Origin: Microcoleus sp. AS-A8
GTDB taxonomy: Bacteria > Cyanobacteriota > Cyanobacteriia > Cyanobacteriales > Coleofasciculaceae
NCBI GenBank assembly: GCA_039962225.1
Contig: JAMPKV010000002.1
Coordinates: 62,001 to 126,000 of the forward strand
Length of the DNA stretch: 64,000 bases
Reading direction: 5' to 3'
A program made the position numbers and the translations under genes. This document shows, one piece after another, positions 36,125 through 44,140 of this stretch. Under the pieces are notes generated by a model that was not told where the DNA came from, made no database searches, and saw only the letters and a program-made list of their open reading frames with translations. Within the stretch, counting starts at the first letter, position 1. Every line of letters begins with the position of its first letter.

Positions 36125-38233
36125 TTAAGGCGATCGCCAAATTTTGATCGCCTTATCTTTCCCACTACTCACCAACATCTGCCCATCCGGCGTCATAACC
36201 ATACGATTAACAGCCTCTGAATGTCCAGAGAGGGTACGTCGCAGTTTATTGGTTTTTAAATCCCACATTCGGATGCTTCCATCTGCACTACCACTGACGA
36301 GAGTTTGTCCATTTGCTTTAAAGACAACAGTATCAATTGGAGCTGAATCCGTTTTGAGAATTTGGGTTAATTTACCCGTTTTTAAATCCCAAAGCCGAAT
36401 TCCTCCATCCCAACTGCCACTGGCAATTTGTTGTCCATTTGGACTAATCGCGACAGAAAAGAAGTGGTGTGAATCAGCCGCAGTAAGCGTGCGAATTAAT
36501 TGCCCTGTTTTCACGTCCCACAGCTTAATCCTATTGTCCTGACTACTGCTAACTAGAGTTTGTCCATCTGGCGTTACTGCCAGGGACGTAACCAAGATTT
36601 CATGACCTGCAAAAGCGTTGATTCTTTCTCCATTTTTCAGGTTCCAAAATTCTATATTGCCAACGCGATCGCCACTAACCAAAGTCTGACTATCCGGCGT
36701 CATTACAATCGCACTAATTCCTTTTGAGCGTCCGGAGAGAGTGTGAAGTACTCCCTCCGTATTCAAATTCCAAAGCTTGATACTTTCGTCAGCGCTACCA
36801 CTCGCCAGAGTTTGACCATTGGGACTGAAAACAATAACATTTACGGCTGATGTATGCCCTTTGAATGTCTTTTTCAGCTCTCCAGTCTGTAAATTCCAAA
36901 ATTTGATTGTCCCCTCCTCACTCCCAGTAGCAAGAGTTTTGCCATCTGGTGTTATGGCAACGGGATTAGTAGAGTTTGAATCTCCCGTAAGTGTTTTGGA
37001 TAGCGACATTTTTTGTGACCATTGATTTTCTGTCGCAGATAAAGTTAATCCATGAAAATAATAAATGCCAACTGTCAAAGCCACCGCCGTCGTAATAGCT
37101 GCCCCCATTCCGAACAGCTTATAAGATTTGTTTCGGGACGTAGCAACCAAACGAGCCGACGTTTCGTTTCCGACCTTTTCTTGCAATAAATTGACTGAGG
37201 CATCAGGAGTTCTCTGCTGCTGAGAGGGCGGCGCTTGTGTCGGTTCTACCATTTCAATTGGACTGTCCGCAGGCGAATCGGAAATTGGAGAAGGTGCAGA
37301 GTAAGTGGCAGTTGATTCCGATGGATTTGCTGAGGCCGTAAAAATAACTTGAGAGGCAGAAATAGTTGTTGGGGAGGAATGCGATGGAGTTAATGAGGTC
37401 AGTACCTGCAATGCCTCTGCTGCTGTTTGGTAACGCTGGCGGTAGTCATAGCGCACCATTGTATCTAAAACGTCTGCTAGCTTATGACTTGCTTGTACCT
37501 GTTCAGGCGGTGTGTTGTGCTGCCACTGATCGCGCCAAATAATTTCACTGGTTTTGGGGTCTTCCGGCAACTGGTTAGGAGGTAACCCCGTCAACGCTTG
37601 GATACAGAGCATCCCGACAGCGTAGATATCGCTACAGAATTGAGGTTTTCCCCTGAGTTGTTCACTCGGCATATAACCCGGTGAACCAATTGCTACGGTT
37701 AAAGTGGTATGTCCCTCAGAGTTAACTGTTTGCGTCGCGACTTCTTTAACCGCCCCAAAGTCAATCAGAACCAGTTTTCCATCAAGTTTGCGTCTAACGA
37801 TGTTGGCCGGTTTGATATCCCGGTGGATCACCTCTTGCTGATGGACAAACTCTAAGATTGTTAATAGTTCTTGGCATAGGGCTATCACCTGAGCTTCACT
37901 GAACCGTTTGCCTCGTGGTAGTTCTTGTTTCAGGTCATGACCTTCAATGTATTCTTGAACGAGATAAAACTCTTGCTCTTGTTCAAGGTGCGCTAAAAGT
38001 CTGGGAATGTGGTTATGATTGCCCAACTTATATAAAACTTGGGCTTCCCGATCAAATAAACGTTTTGCAGTCTGTAACGTTATGGGGTCGGTAGACTGGG
38101 GTTTAAGTTGCTTGACGACACACAGAGGGTTGCCCGGTAGCTGTAAGTCTTGGGCAAGGTAAGTTTGACCAAAGCCTCCACCTCCAAGGTGTTGGACGAT
38201 TTTGTAGCGACCACTCAGTGTTATTCCCAGCAT
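36125..38233 (-). CDS. Serine/threonine kinase with C-terminal WD40 propeller (copy 1)
   Basis: 702 residues, starting MLGITLSGRYKIVQHLGGGG. Complete Hanks motifs: CVVKQLKP, VIHRDIKPANIV, LIDFGAVKEV, GYMPSEQL. Proline/serine-rich linker, membrane segment at about 379-398 (MGAAITTAVALTVGIYYF), then seven WD40 repeats (NPVAITPDGK, VNVIVFSPNGQ, ISAIVMTPDSQ, VTSLAVTPDGQ, FFSVAISPNGQ, IDTVVFKANGQ, VNRMVMTPDGQ). The predicted layout puts the propeller on the far side of the cytoplasmic membrane, as a sensor head or docking platform. Upstream copy of the tandem array; its promoter should lie in 38234-38458. Confidence 0.93.
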   Translation of the reverse strand: MLGITLSGRYKIVQHLGGGGFGQTYLAQDLQLPGNPLCVVKQLKPQSTDPITLQTAKRLFDREAQVLYKLGNHNHIPRLLAHLEQEQEFYLVQEYIEGHDLKQELPRGKRFSEAQVIALCQELLTILEFVHQQEVIHRDIKPANIVRRKLDGKLVLIDFGAVKEVATQTVNSEGHTTLTVAIGSPGYMPSEQLRGKPQFCSDIYAVGMLCIQALTGLPPNQLPEDPKTSEIIWRDQWQHNTPPEQVQASHKLADVLDTMVRYDYRQRYQTAAEALQVLTSLTPSHSSPTTISASQVIFTASANPSESTATYSAPSPISDSPADSPIEMVEPTQAPPSQQQRTPDASVNLLQEKVGNETSARLVATSRNKSYKLFGMGAAITTAVALTVGIYYFHGLTLSATENQWSQKMSLSKTLTGDSNSTNPVAITPDGKTLATGSEEGTIKFWNLQTGELKKTFKGHTSAVNVIVFSPNGQTLASGSADESIKLWNLNTEGVLHTLSGRSKGISAIVMTPDSQTLVSGDRVGNIEFWNLKNGERINAFAGHEILVTSLAVTPDGQTLVSSSQDNRIKLWDVKTGQLIRTLTAADSHHFFSVAISPNGQQIASGSWDGGIRLWDLKTGKLTQILKTDSAPIDTVVFKANGQTLVSGSADGSIRMWDLKTNKLRRTLSGHSEAVNRMVMTPDGQMLVSSGKDKAIKIWRSP

Positions 38234-38337
38234 GGCATTAATGTTGTGGTAGTAGGGTGGGCAGTGAATCCCTTACTTACACTAATTTGCCAAGTAGGCT
38301 TTCCGATTGCCAAGGTTCAGCTCAATTCTGATTCTTC

Positions 38338-38386
38338 TCTCGCTCTCTCATCGTTTCTTCTCTGCGTTCTCTGTGCCTCTGTGGTT
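38338..38386. repeat. Dispersed cyanobacterial repeat upstream of kinase copy 1
   Basis: The stretch with TTCTCTGCGTTCTCTG and GCCTCTGTGGTT is a sequence I recognise as frequent in spacers of many cyanobacterial genomes (read the other way: AACCACAGAGGC...). It lies about 105 bases upstream of the kinase start at 38233. Confidence 0.45.
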
Positions 38387-38458
38387 TATTAAAAAAACCT
38401 TGCTCCACACCCCGGTATATAAAAAAAATCCTTTACTCCACATACCCTAAATAATGCC

Positions 38459-39370
38459 TTATGGCATTTCCCACAACTTCATCACACTATTACGGCTACC
38501 ACTAACAATGATTCGTCCATCAGGCGTCAGCGCAACCGATAAAGCAGCTTCGACATAATCAGTAAAAGTATGAATTTTTTTGCCCGTCTTTAAATCCCAC
38601 ACCTTGACGGTTTTATCATTCCCACCACTCACTATTTTCTGACCATCGGGTGTCAGAGTTACACAGGTTACACCATCAGCATGAGCCGTGAATGTGTGTC
38701 GTTGTTGACCGGTAGCAAAGTCCCATACCTTAATCGTTTCGTCGATACTACCACTAACAATAAATCGGCCATCTGGACTCATTGCAACAGATGTGACACC
38801 AGCAGTATGCCCTGTGAGTTTACCGATGTCACCGACCTGAATCGTCGCGTCAGCACAACCACTCACAATCGTCTGCCCATTTGGCGTCAGCACAACCGAA
38901 GAAACCCAATCGGAGTGAGGAGTAAGAGTGCGAATTTCTTGTCCACTGCTTAAATCCCACAGCTTGATAGTAGTGTCTCTGCTACCACTGACTAGTGTTT
39001 TTCCATCGGGCGTTATAGCAACAGAACATACCGTATCTAAATGTCCCTTAAGGGTGTTAATTTCTTTCCCACTCCTAAGGCTCCAGAGTTTAATCGTCTT
39101 GTCCGAACTGCCGCTAACAATAGTTTCACCATCCGGCGTGACGGCAACACAATAAACCCAATCCGAATGTCCTCTCAGAAGGTATTGTTGTTGAGCCGTG
39201 TACAAGTCCCAAGATAGAACTGTCTTATCTGCACCCCCACTGACTACGGTTCGACCATCCGGCGTGATCGCGACAGAATATACAGAAGCCCTAGGTACAA
39301 CCAGCCAAAGCCCTAGGGTATGTTCCACGTCCATAAATAAATTTGCCCTGTGTTTAGCCAATAGTGACAT
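38459..39370 (-). CDS. Stand-alone seven-bladed WD40 propeller protein
   Basis: 303 residues consisting of WD40 repeats only: VYSVAITPDGR, VYCVAVTPDGE, VCSVAITPDGK, VSSVVLTPNGQ, VTSVAMSPDGR, VTCVTLTPDGQ, ALSVALTPDGR, each followed by a VSGS/VSGG..DKT.K.WD strand. The fourth blade is shortened: ADATIQVGDIG lacks the Trp-Asp end. The N-terminus MSLLAKHRAN has no signal peptide. It sits 225 bases upstream of three kinase-WD40 genes on the same strand and could be a soluble partner or the propeller of a lost kinase. Start at 39370 (GGAG nearby); Met 13 is an alternative. Confidence 0.85.
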   Translation of the reverse strand: MSLLAKHRANLFMDVEHTLGLWLVVPRASVYSVAITPDGRTVVSGGADKTVLSWDLYTAQQQYLLRGHSDWVYCVAVTPDGETIVSGSSDKTIKLWSLRSGKEINTLKGHLDTVCSVAITPDGKTLVSGSRDTTIKLWDLSSGQEIRTLTPHSDWVSSVVLTPNGQTIVSGCADATIQVGDIGKLTGHTAGVTSVAMSPDGRFIVSGSIDETIKVWDFATGQQRHTFTAHADGVTCVTLTPDGQKIVSGGNDKTVKVWDLKTGKKIHTFTDYVEAALSVALTPDGRIIVSGSRNSVMKLWEMP

Positions 39371-39539
39371 TCTCCACCCCTAAATCTTGCGACTATAGGG
39401 GCGGCTTCCCAAATGCCCACGCCATTCCATTCAGGAATATAAGTCTTTAGAGGCATGGCGTTTTTGTCTGACGGATTGAAACTGAGGATGAGAGACTCGG
39501 CTGAGAGTGCTTATTATCTCTAAAAGGTAACAAAATGAT

Positions 39540-39570
39540 TTGACAATCGTGTCAATGTTCTGCTGATAGT
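39540..39570 (+). promoter_or_regulatory. Putative promoter with inverted repeat over the -35 box
   Basis: TTGACA (39540-39545) starts a perfect inverted repeat TTGACA-ATCG-TGTCAA (39540-39555). A GATAGT hexamer lies at 39565-39570, spacer 19, slightly long. Located 52 bases before the CAAD protein start. Further upstream ACGCCAT/ATGGCGT (39419-39461) plus TTTTT could be a weak terminator. Confidence 0.4.
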
Positions 39571-39621
39571 AAATACAGTACTCAGCAAAGAGTTTTGATT
39601 GGTCATTTACGAAAATCGATT

Positions 39622-40077
39622 ATGAATCCTGAAACTGTAAGATCAGACTCGTCAGACTATACAACTGCTGAAGTTGAACAACCCGAAGTCATAGAAATTA
39701 ATAACGGAGGAACGAAGCTTTTGATGCCCTCAGATTCGTCCACGGAACCCTCTAATGCTCAATGGCAGCAGTATGGGGAACGCGTAGCCACCTTTCTACA
39801 AACTTTACCCGGTTACGTTAGCCGCTTTTTTGCCGAAAACAAGGGGCCGTTGGGAACCATTGCTCTGATCATCGGCTCTTTCGTCACGGTCAAACTAATC
39901 CTAGCTCTGCTGGATGCGCTCGATGACATCCCCTTAATCGCACCAACCTTGGAGCTGATTGGCATCGGTTATACAGGTTGGTTTATTTACCGCTATTTAC
40001 TCACGGCTCCCAATCGCCAAGAGCTATCTGAGCAAGTTAAATCCCTTAAAAATCAAGTTTTGGGTACAGATAGCTAA
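39622..40077 (+). CDS. CAAD-domain membrane protein (CURT1/CurT-like)
   Basis: 151 residues from ATG 39622 (the frame also opens at a TTG 27 bases earlier). The N-terminal 75 residues are acidic and disordered. Then follow FFAENKGPLGTIALIIGSF and a hydrophobic pair of membrane segments split by DALDDIPLIAPT, then GIGYTGWFIYRYLL and an amphipathic C-terminal helix (NRQELSEQVKSLKNQVL). This is the CAAD domain, shared by cyanobacterial aminoacyl-tRNA synthetases and by CURT1/CurT proteins that bend thylakoid membranes. Length and layout fit CurT, but other CAAD proteins exist in these genomes, so no symbol is given. Confidence 0.8.
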   Translation: MNPETVRSDSSDYTTAEVEQPEVIEINNGGTKLLMPSDSSTEPSNAQWQQYGERVATFLQTLPGYVSRFFAENKGPLGTIALIIGSFVTVKLILALLDALDDIPLIAPTLELIGIGYTGWFIYRYLLTAPNRQELSEQVKSLKNQVLGTDS

Positions 40078-40278
40078 CAGCCTGAATCTTCGACTCCTCA
40101 CTCACAAATGCTTTGAACGCTCAGGAGGTTACGGTGCGTTTTGGCTCCGTCATTGCAACCTTGACCACTTAGCCCCATAGGCGAGGATAATGGCATTGAA
40201 ACAGCAGGTCTCAGGCAACTTCTGTCTGATTCCGTCTGGGTTGCATTTAACGGCTTGCGCCGTAAGCCTCCAATCCAT

Positions 40279-40812
40279 ATGAAATCTGAACAATACGCCT
40301 TAGGAGAGTGTTCGCAAAACACGATTGCCCCTGCTAGTGTACAGAGCGCAATTGCTCTGGGTAGCAATCTCGGTGACTCCCGCACCATCCTCGAAAGCGC
40401 GCTAAGAATCTTAAATCAGAGCTTAGGAATCTCCTTAAAAGCCCAGTCTAGTTGGTACCAAACAGCCCCGATAGGCCCACCCCAACCGGATTACCTCAAC
40501 GGCTGTGCCTTGCTAGAAGTGCAACTTACGCCACAGGAACTGTTAGCAACTTTACTGAAAATTGAAGTCCAATTTGGTAGAGTGCGTCAAGAACGCTGGG
40601 GGCCAAGAACCCTGGATCTCGATTTATTGCTGTTTGATGACTTAATCCTGAATCTACCCAATCTTCAACTGCCCCACCCTCACCTCACAGAACGGGCTTT
40701 TGTCCTTGTGCCTTTAGCGGAAATTTCGCCCGATTGGATTGAGCCAGTTTCCGGACAAGCGATCGCACAACTTGTACAAAGGGTAGACTGTTCAGGAGTC
40801 CGCAGACTTTGA
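40279..40812 (+). CDS. folK: 2-amino-4-hydroxy-6-hydroxymethyldihydropteridine pyrophosphokinase
   Basis: 177 residues from ATG 40279; a TTG at 40255 is an in-frame alternative, and the first 20 residues are not conserved in the family. Transfers pyrophosphate from ATP to the pterin in folate synthesis. Motifs: AIALGSNLGDSRTILESAL (family start), SSWYQTAPIGPPQPDYLNG, and the signature RWGPRTLDLDLLLFDD with the catalytic Asp pair, then PHPHLTERAFVLVPL. The Nudix gene follows 66 bases downstream. Confidence 0.93.
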   Translation: MKSEQYALGECSQNTIAPASVQSAIALGSNLGDSRTILESALRILNQSLGISLKAQSSWYQTAPIGPPQPDYLNGCALLEVQLTPQELLATLLKIEVQFGRVRQERWGPRTLDLDLLLFDDLILNLPNLQLPHPHLTERAFVLVPLAEISPDWIEPVSGQAIAQLVQRVDCSGVRRL

Positions 40813-40878
40813 ATTTCAAGGTTCAGCTAAAAGCAATTCAGGCTTTGAACTTTCCAAACCATAACCTTTTAACTGTTT

Positions 40879-41427
40879 ATGCTAGTAGGTCGCGAACCCC
40901 CTCAATTACTGAAACAACGCCTGGTTTATCAGGGTCGTAAATTTAGTTTTGAAGTCAGCAACCTCCGTCTTCCCAACAATTCACAGGGAGATTGGGAATG
41001 CATTCGTCACCCGGGTGGTGCCCTGGCTGTACCCGTCACACCTGATGGCAAACTGATCCTATTGCGGCAATATCGTTTTGCGCTCCAAGGACGTCTTTTA
41101 GAGTTTCCGGCGGGAACTGTAGAACAGCATGAAGCTCCAGAGGACACCATCAAGCGAGAAATTGAAGAAGAAACCGGCTACCGTGCCCATAAATGGCAAA
41201 AATTAGGTAAATTTCCGGTGGCACCCGGTTATTCGGACGAATTCATTTACGCCTTTCTCGCTCAGGATTTGGAAAAGCTGGAAGCGCCACCGAATCGCGA
41301 TGCGGATGAAGACATGGAAAATGTGTTGATGACACCTCAAGAGTTAGAGGAAGCCATCCTGGCAGGAGAACCGATCGATGCCAAATCCATTTCCAGCTTT
41401 TTCCTGGCACGTCCTTTCCTAAAATAA
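40879..41427 (+). CDS. Nudix hydrolase, ADP-ribose pyrophosphatase type
   Basis: 182 residues. The complete Nudix box G-x5-E-x7-REUxEExGU reads GTVEQHEAPEDTIKREIEEETG. Upstream, the sequence PVTPDGKLILLRQYRFALQGRLLEFPAG is typical of ADP-ribose pyrophosphatases, which split ADP-ribose into AMP and ribose-5-phosphate. The next gene downstream encodes an ADP-ribosylglycohydrolase, which would supply free ADP-ribose, making a small ADP-ribose-recycling module. Start is ATG 40879. Confidence 0.88.
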   Translation: MLVGREPPQLLKQRLVYQGRKFSFEVSNLRLPNNSQGDWECIRHPGGALAVPVTPDGKLILLRQYRFALQGRLLEFPAGTVEQHEAPEDTIKREIEEETGYRAHKWQKLGKFPVAPGYSDEFIYAFLAQDLEKLEAPPNRDADEDMENVLMTPQELEEAILAGEPIDAKSISSFFLARPFLK

Positions 41428-41506
41428 GTAGAGTTCTCCCACCCACCCACCAACGGTCAGCACACTCTGATACAACAGAGGAGAATTCTTTAAACAAGTG
41501 AATTAA

Positions 41507-42364
41507 ATGTTGCTGGAGTTGGCAATTGGGGATGCTTACGGCGCAGGCTTTGAATACGCGGATAGCGAATTGGTTCAGCGTTACAACGATTTGAGCCGTT
41601 ACATACAGCATCCCCGTCATCAAATCAAACCGGGTTGCTACACGGACGACACCCAGATGAGCCTTGCGATCGCAGAAACGTTAGTTGCTGGGGAACCTTG
41701 GACACCTGAAGTTTTGGCTCATCGGTTCGTTACTACCTTTAAGCGCGATCCACGAGAAGGCTATGCCGGAAAGTTTTATCGATTTTTGCTCCAAGTCCAG
41801 GATGGACAGCAGTTTCTAGAGAATATCATTTGGACAAGTGATAAAAGTGGTGCAGCGATGCGTGCGGCACCGATTGGCATTTTACCCACGATTGAGCAGG
41901 TGATTAAAGCCACAACCATTCAAGCCGCAATCACGCACAACACACCCGATGGCATCAACGCCGCGATCGCAGCCGCCTTGATGTCCCATTACTTTATTTA
42001 CCAGTTGGGCGAAAAAAAGGAACTAGGCAAGTTTCTGGAAACTCATGTCCTCGGTGAATGGTCAAAACCGTGGCAGGGAGAAGTTAGGTCAAAAGGCTGG
42101 ATGAGTGTCAGGGCGGCGATTACCGCTGTCATCCGGAATGATTCTCTGAGCGAACTGCTCAAGGATTGCATTGCCTTTACCGGAGATGTGGATACAGTCG
42201 CTGCGATCGCACTTGCCGCTGCTGCTTGTAGCGAGGAAATCACACAAGACCTTCCTGATCATCTCATCGACGGTTTAGAAAATGGCACCTACGGTAGGGA
42301 TTATATTATCCAACTCGACAAGCAACTGATGGCTCGACGCGAACCCTATGAGGCAAACGTTTAG
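41507..42364 (+). CDS. ADP-ribosylglycohydrolase family protein
   Basis: 285 residues. The DraG/ARH fold is recognised by ELAIGDAYGAGFEYAD at the N-terminus, CYTDDTQMSLAIAE with the metal-binding TDD, and the C-terminal FTGDVDTVAAIALAAAA carrying the second D.DT metal site. It removes ADP-ribose from proteins or small molecules, or acts on related N-glycosidic bonds. Substrate is not evident; DraG-type control of nitrogenase cannot be claimed as no dra or nif genes are here. It lies 80 bases after the Nudix gene and 86 bases before the photolyase. Confidence 0.85.
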   Translation: MLLELAIGDAYGAGFEYADSELVQRYNDLSRYIQHPRHQIKPGCYTDDTQMSLAIAETLVAGEPWTPEVLAHRFVTTFKRDPREGYAGKFYRFLLQVQDGQQFLENIIWTSDKSGAAMRAAPIGILPTIEQVIKATTIQAAITHNTPDGINAAIAAALMSHYFIYQLGEKKELGKFLETHVLGEWSKPWQGEVRSKGWMSVRAAITAVIRNDSLSELLKDCIAFTGDVDTVAAIALAAAACSEEITQDLPDHLIDGLENGTYGRDYIIQLDKQLMARREPYEANV

Positions 42365-42449
42365 AGTCCCATTGTGTCAAGAACTCCTCACAGAGCCTCC
42401 ATTGCCTCTAAGCTGACAGAAGAAGCCTTCTCTGCTCAGCTTGGATTGA

Positions 42450-43886
42450 ATGTCTGACTTAATTTTGTTCTGGCACCGCCGCGATTTACGCATCTCAGAT
42501 AATATTGGACTCGCCGCCGCAAGGGCAAACAGCCAAAAAGTGGTAGGAGTCTTCTGCCTCGATCCCAACATCTTGGAACGGGATGATGTGGCTCCGGCAA
42601 GAGTAAGTTACATGATTGGCTGTTTGCAGTCCCTTCAACAGCGTTACACCCAGGCGGGTAGCCAATTGCTTATTCTGCACGAAGAGCCGTTTAAGGCGCT
42701 CCCAGCCCTCGCAGCCGCGCTCAAGGCGAAAGCCGTTTTCTGGAATTGGGATGTTGAGCCGTATTCTAAACAGCGCGATCGCATCGTTGGTGATGCACTC
42801 ACCCAAAAGGGGATTGAGGTACATAACCACTGGGATCAACTGCTGCACGCCCCGGAAGAAATTCACTCAAAATCGCAGGAACCTTACACGGTATATACTC
42901 CCTTCTGGAAAAATTGGAGTAGCAAAGCCAAAATGGCTCCTGTAGACACCCTCAACCATGCCGAGGGACTCACCCCAGAAGAACAAGAGACAGCGCAACA
43001 AGCAGGAGCGATCGCACTCCCAACCGCCAAGGATTTAGGCTTTGTTTGGGACAATGATCTGTTGACGCAACCAGGGGAAGAGGCAGCACAAGAGAAGTTG
43101 GCGAAATTTGGCGCTCATGCGATTACTGAGTATGAAGAACAACGCAACTTCCCGGCGATGAAGGGCACATCTGAGCTTAGTGCCGCGCTGAAATTTGGTG
43201 CGATCGGTATTCGTACTGTTTGGGCAGCAACGATCACCTGCTTAAAAAATAGCCGTAGTGATGAAACCCAAGCTAACATCCAGGCGTGGCAAAAGGAATT
43301 AGCGTGGCGAGAGTTCTATCAACACGCGCTGTATCACTTCCCAGAACTCGCGGATGGGCCTTATCGCCAGACTTTTAAAGATTTTCCTTGGGACAATAAG
43401 CCACAGCTATTCCAAGCTTGGTGTGAGGGTAAAACCGGCTATCCCATCGTAGATGCTGCCATGCGTCAACTCAACAGCCTGGGGTGGATGCATAACCGTT
43501 GCCGTATGATTGTTGCCAGTTTTCTCACCAAAGACTTACTCATAAACTGGCAATGGGGAGAAAAATACTTTCTGCAAAAGCTATACGACGCCGACCTTTC
43601 GGCGAATAACGGCGGCTGGCAGTGGAGTGCTTCGAGTGGCATGGACCCCAAGCCGCTACGGATTTTCAACCCAGCCAGTCAAGCCCAAAAATTTGACCCA
43701 GAAGGCGAATACATCCGAGAATGGCTCCCTGAACTGCGGGCTGTTGATACTGAGTACCTGATTAGCGGTGACATCCCCCCTCTTGAGCGCCATGCTCTGA
43801 ATTATCCTGCCCCGATTGTGGAGCATAAGCAACAACAGCGCTTGTTTAAAGAGCGTTATCAGCGGCAAAAAGTCATGAATGATTAA
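42450..43886 (+). CDS. phr: Deoxyribodipyrimidine photolyase (class I CPD)
   Basis: 478 residues. Repairs UV-induced cyclobutane pyrimidine dimers with blue light. The N-terminal Rossmann domain starts [15 protein letters not shown]. The C-terminal FAD domain has [17 protein letters not shown], then [27 protein letters not shown], where the MHNRxRM motif binds FAD, then [25 protein letters not shown] with tryptophans of the electron-transfer chain. The absence of a cryptochrome tail and good length fit a deazaflavin-type photolyase. Its stop is followed after 3 bases by an IS relic. Confidence 0.94.
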   Translation: MSDLILFWHRRDLRISDNIGLAAARANSQKVVGVFCLDPNILERDDVAPARVSYMIGCLQSLQQRYTQAGSQLLILHEEPFKALPALAAALKAKAVFWNWDVEPYSKQRDRIVGDALTQKGIEVHNHWDQLLHAPEEIHSKSQEPYTVYTPFWKNWSSKAKMAPVDTLNHAEGLTPEEQETAQQAGAIALPTAKDLGFVWDNDLLTQPGEEAAQEKLAKFGAHAITEYEEQRNFPAMKGTSELSAALKFGAIGIRTVWAATITCLKNSRSDETQANIQAWQKELAWREFYQHALYHFPELADGPYRQTFKDFPWDNKPQLFQAWCEGKTGYPIVDAAMRQLNSLGWMHNRCRMIVASFLTKDLLINWQWGEKYFLQKLYDADLSANNGGWQWSASSGMDPKPLRIFNPASQAQKFDPEGEYIREWLPELRAVDTEYLISGDIPPLERHALNYPAPIVEHKQQQRLFKERYQRQKVMND

Positions 43887-43889
43887 GTT

Positions 43890-44103
43890 ATGACCAAAAC
43901 TATGGGATACAAGCCTCTCCTCACTAAAGCTCCGGCTTCTAGGGGGACTTTATTCATAGTATTATTTTGATGTAGGTTTTTCCACGTCAAATGATTGTCT
44001 TAGAGTTCAAGGCTAAGGGAAAAACAACTCAATTATCCAACAAGAGGTTTAACATCAACGAGAGTACCCACTAGAGGTAGAGTCGCTGATTGGCAGTGTA
44101 AAC
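43890..44103 (+). mobile_element. Relic or internally deleted copy of an IS200/IS605-type element (left end with tnpB start)
   Basis: The segment repeats the left end of the tnpB element at 48484-49826. Both begin ATGACC(A/G)AAA, carry a hairpin-forming stretch, then TTTGATGTAGG, and an ATG followed by a nearly identical tnpB start. ATG 43991 opens MIVLEFKAKGKTTQ; the first 11 codons (33 bases) are identical to the intact tnpB, then similarity fades by about 44034. The frame stops after 27 codons. AGTGTAAAC at 44095-44103 resembles the right end AGTGTCAAAC of the intact copy, so this may be a non-autonomous derivative of about 210 bases; the right boundary is tentative. It fills the phr-purD gap. 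Confidence 0.75.
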
Positions 44104-44140
44104 TCTTGAAAGTTCAATTCTTCTGGAGCATAAAGCTAAG

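Noticed and set aside
40090-40110. Yfr1-like small RNA core (ACTCCTCAC)
   Set aside because: Only part of the ACTCCTCACAC motif matches, and no flanking hairpins or terminator accompany it.
41507-42364. DraG controlling nitrogenase
   Set aside because: No draT or nif genes in the window, and the family is broad.
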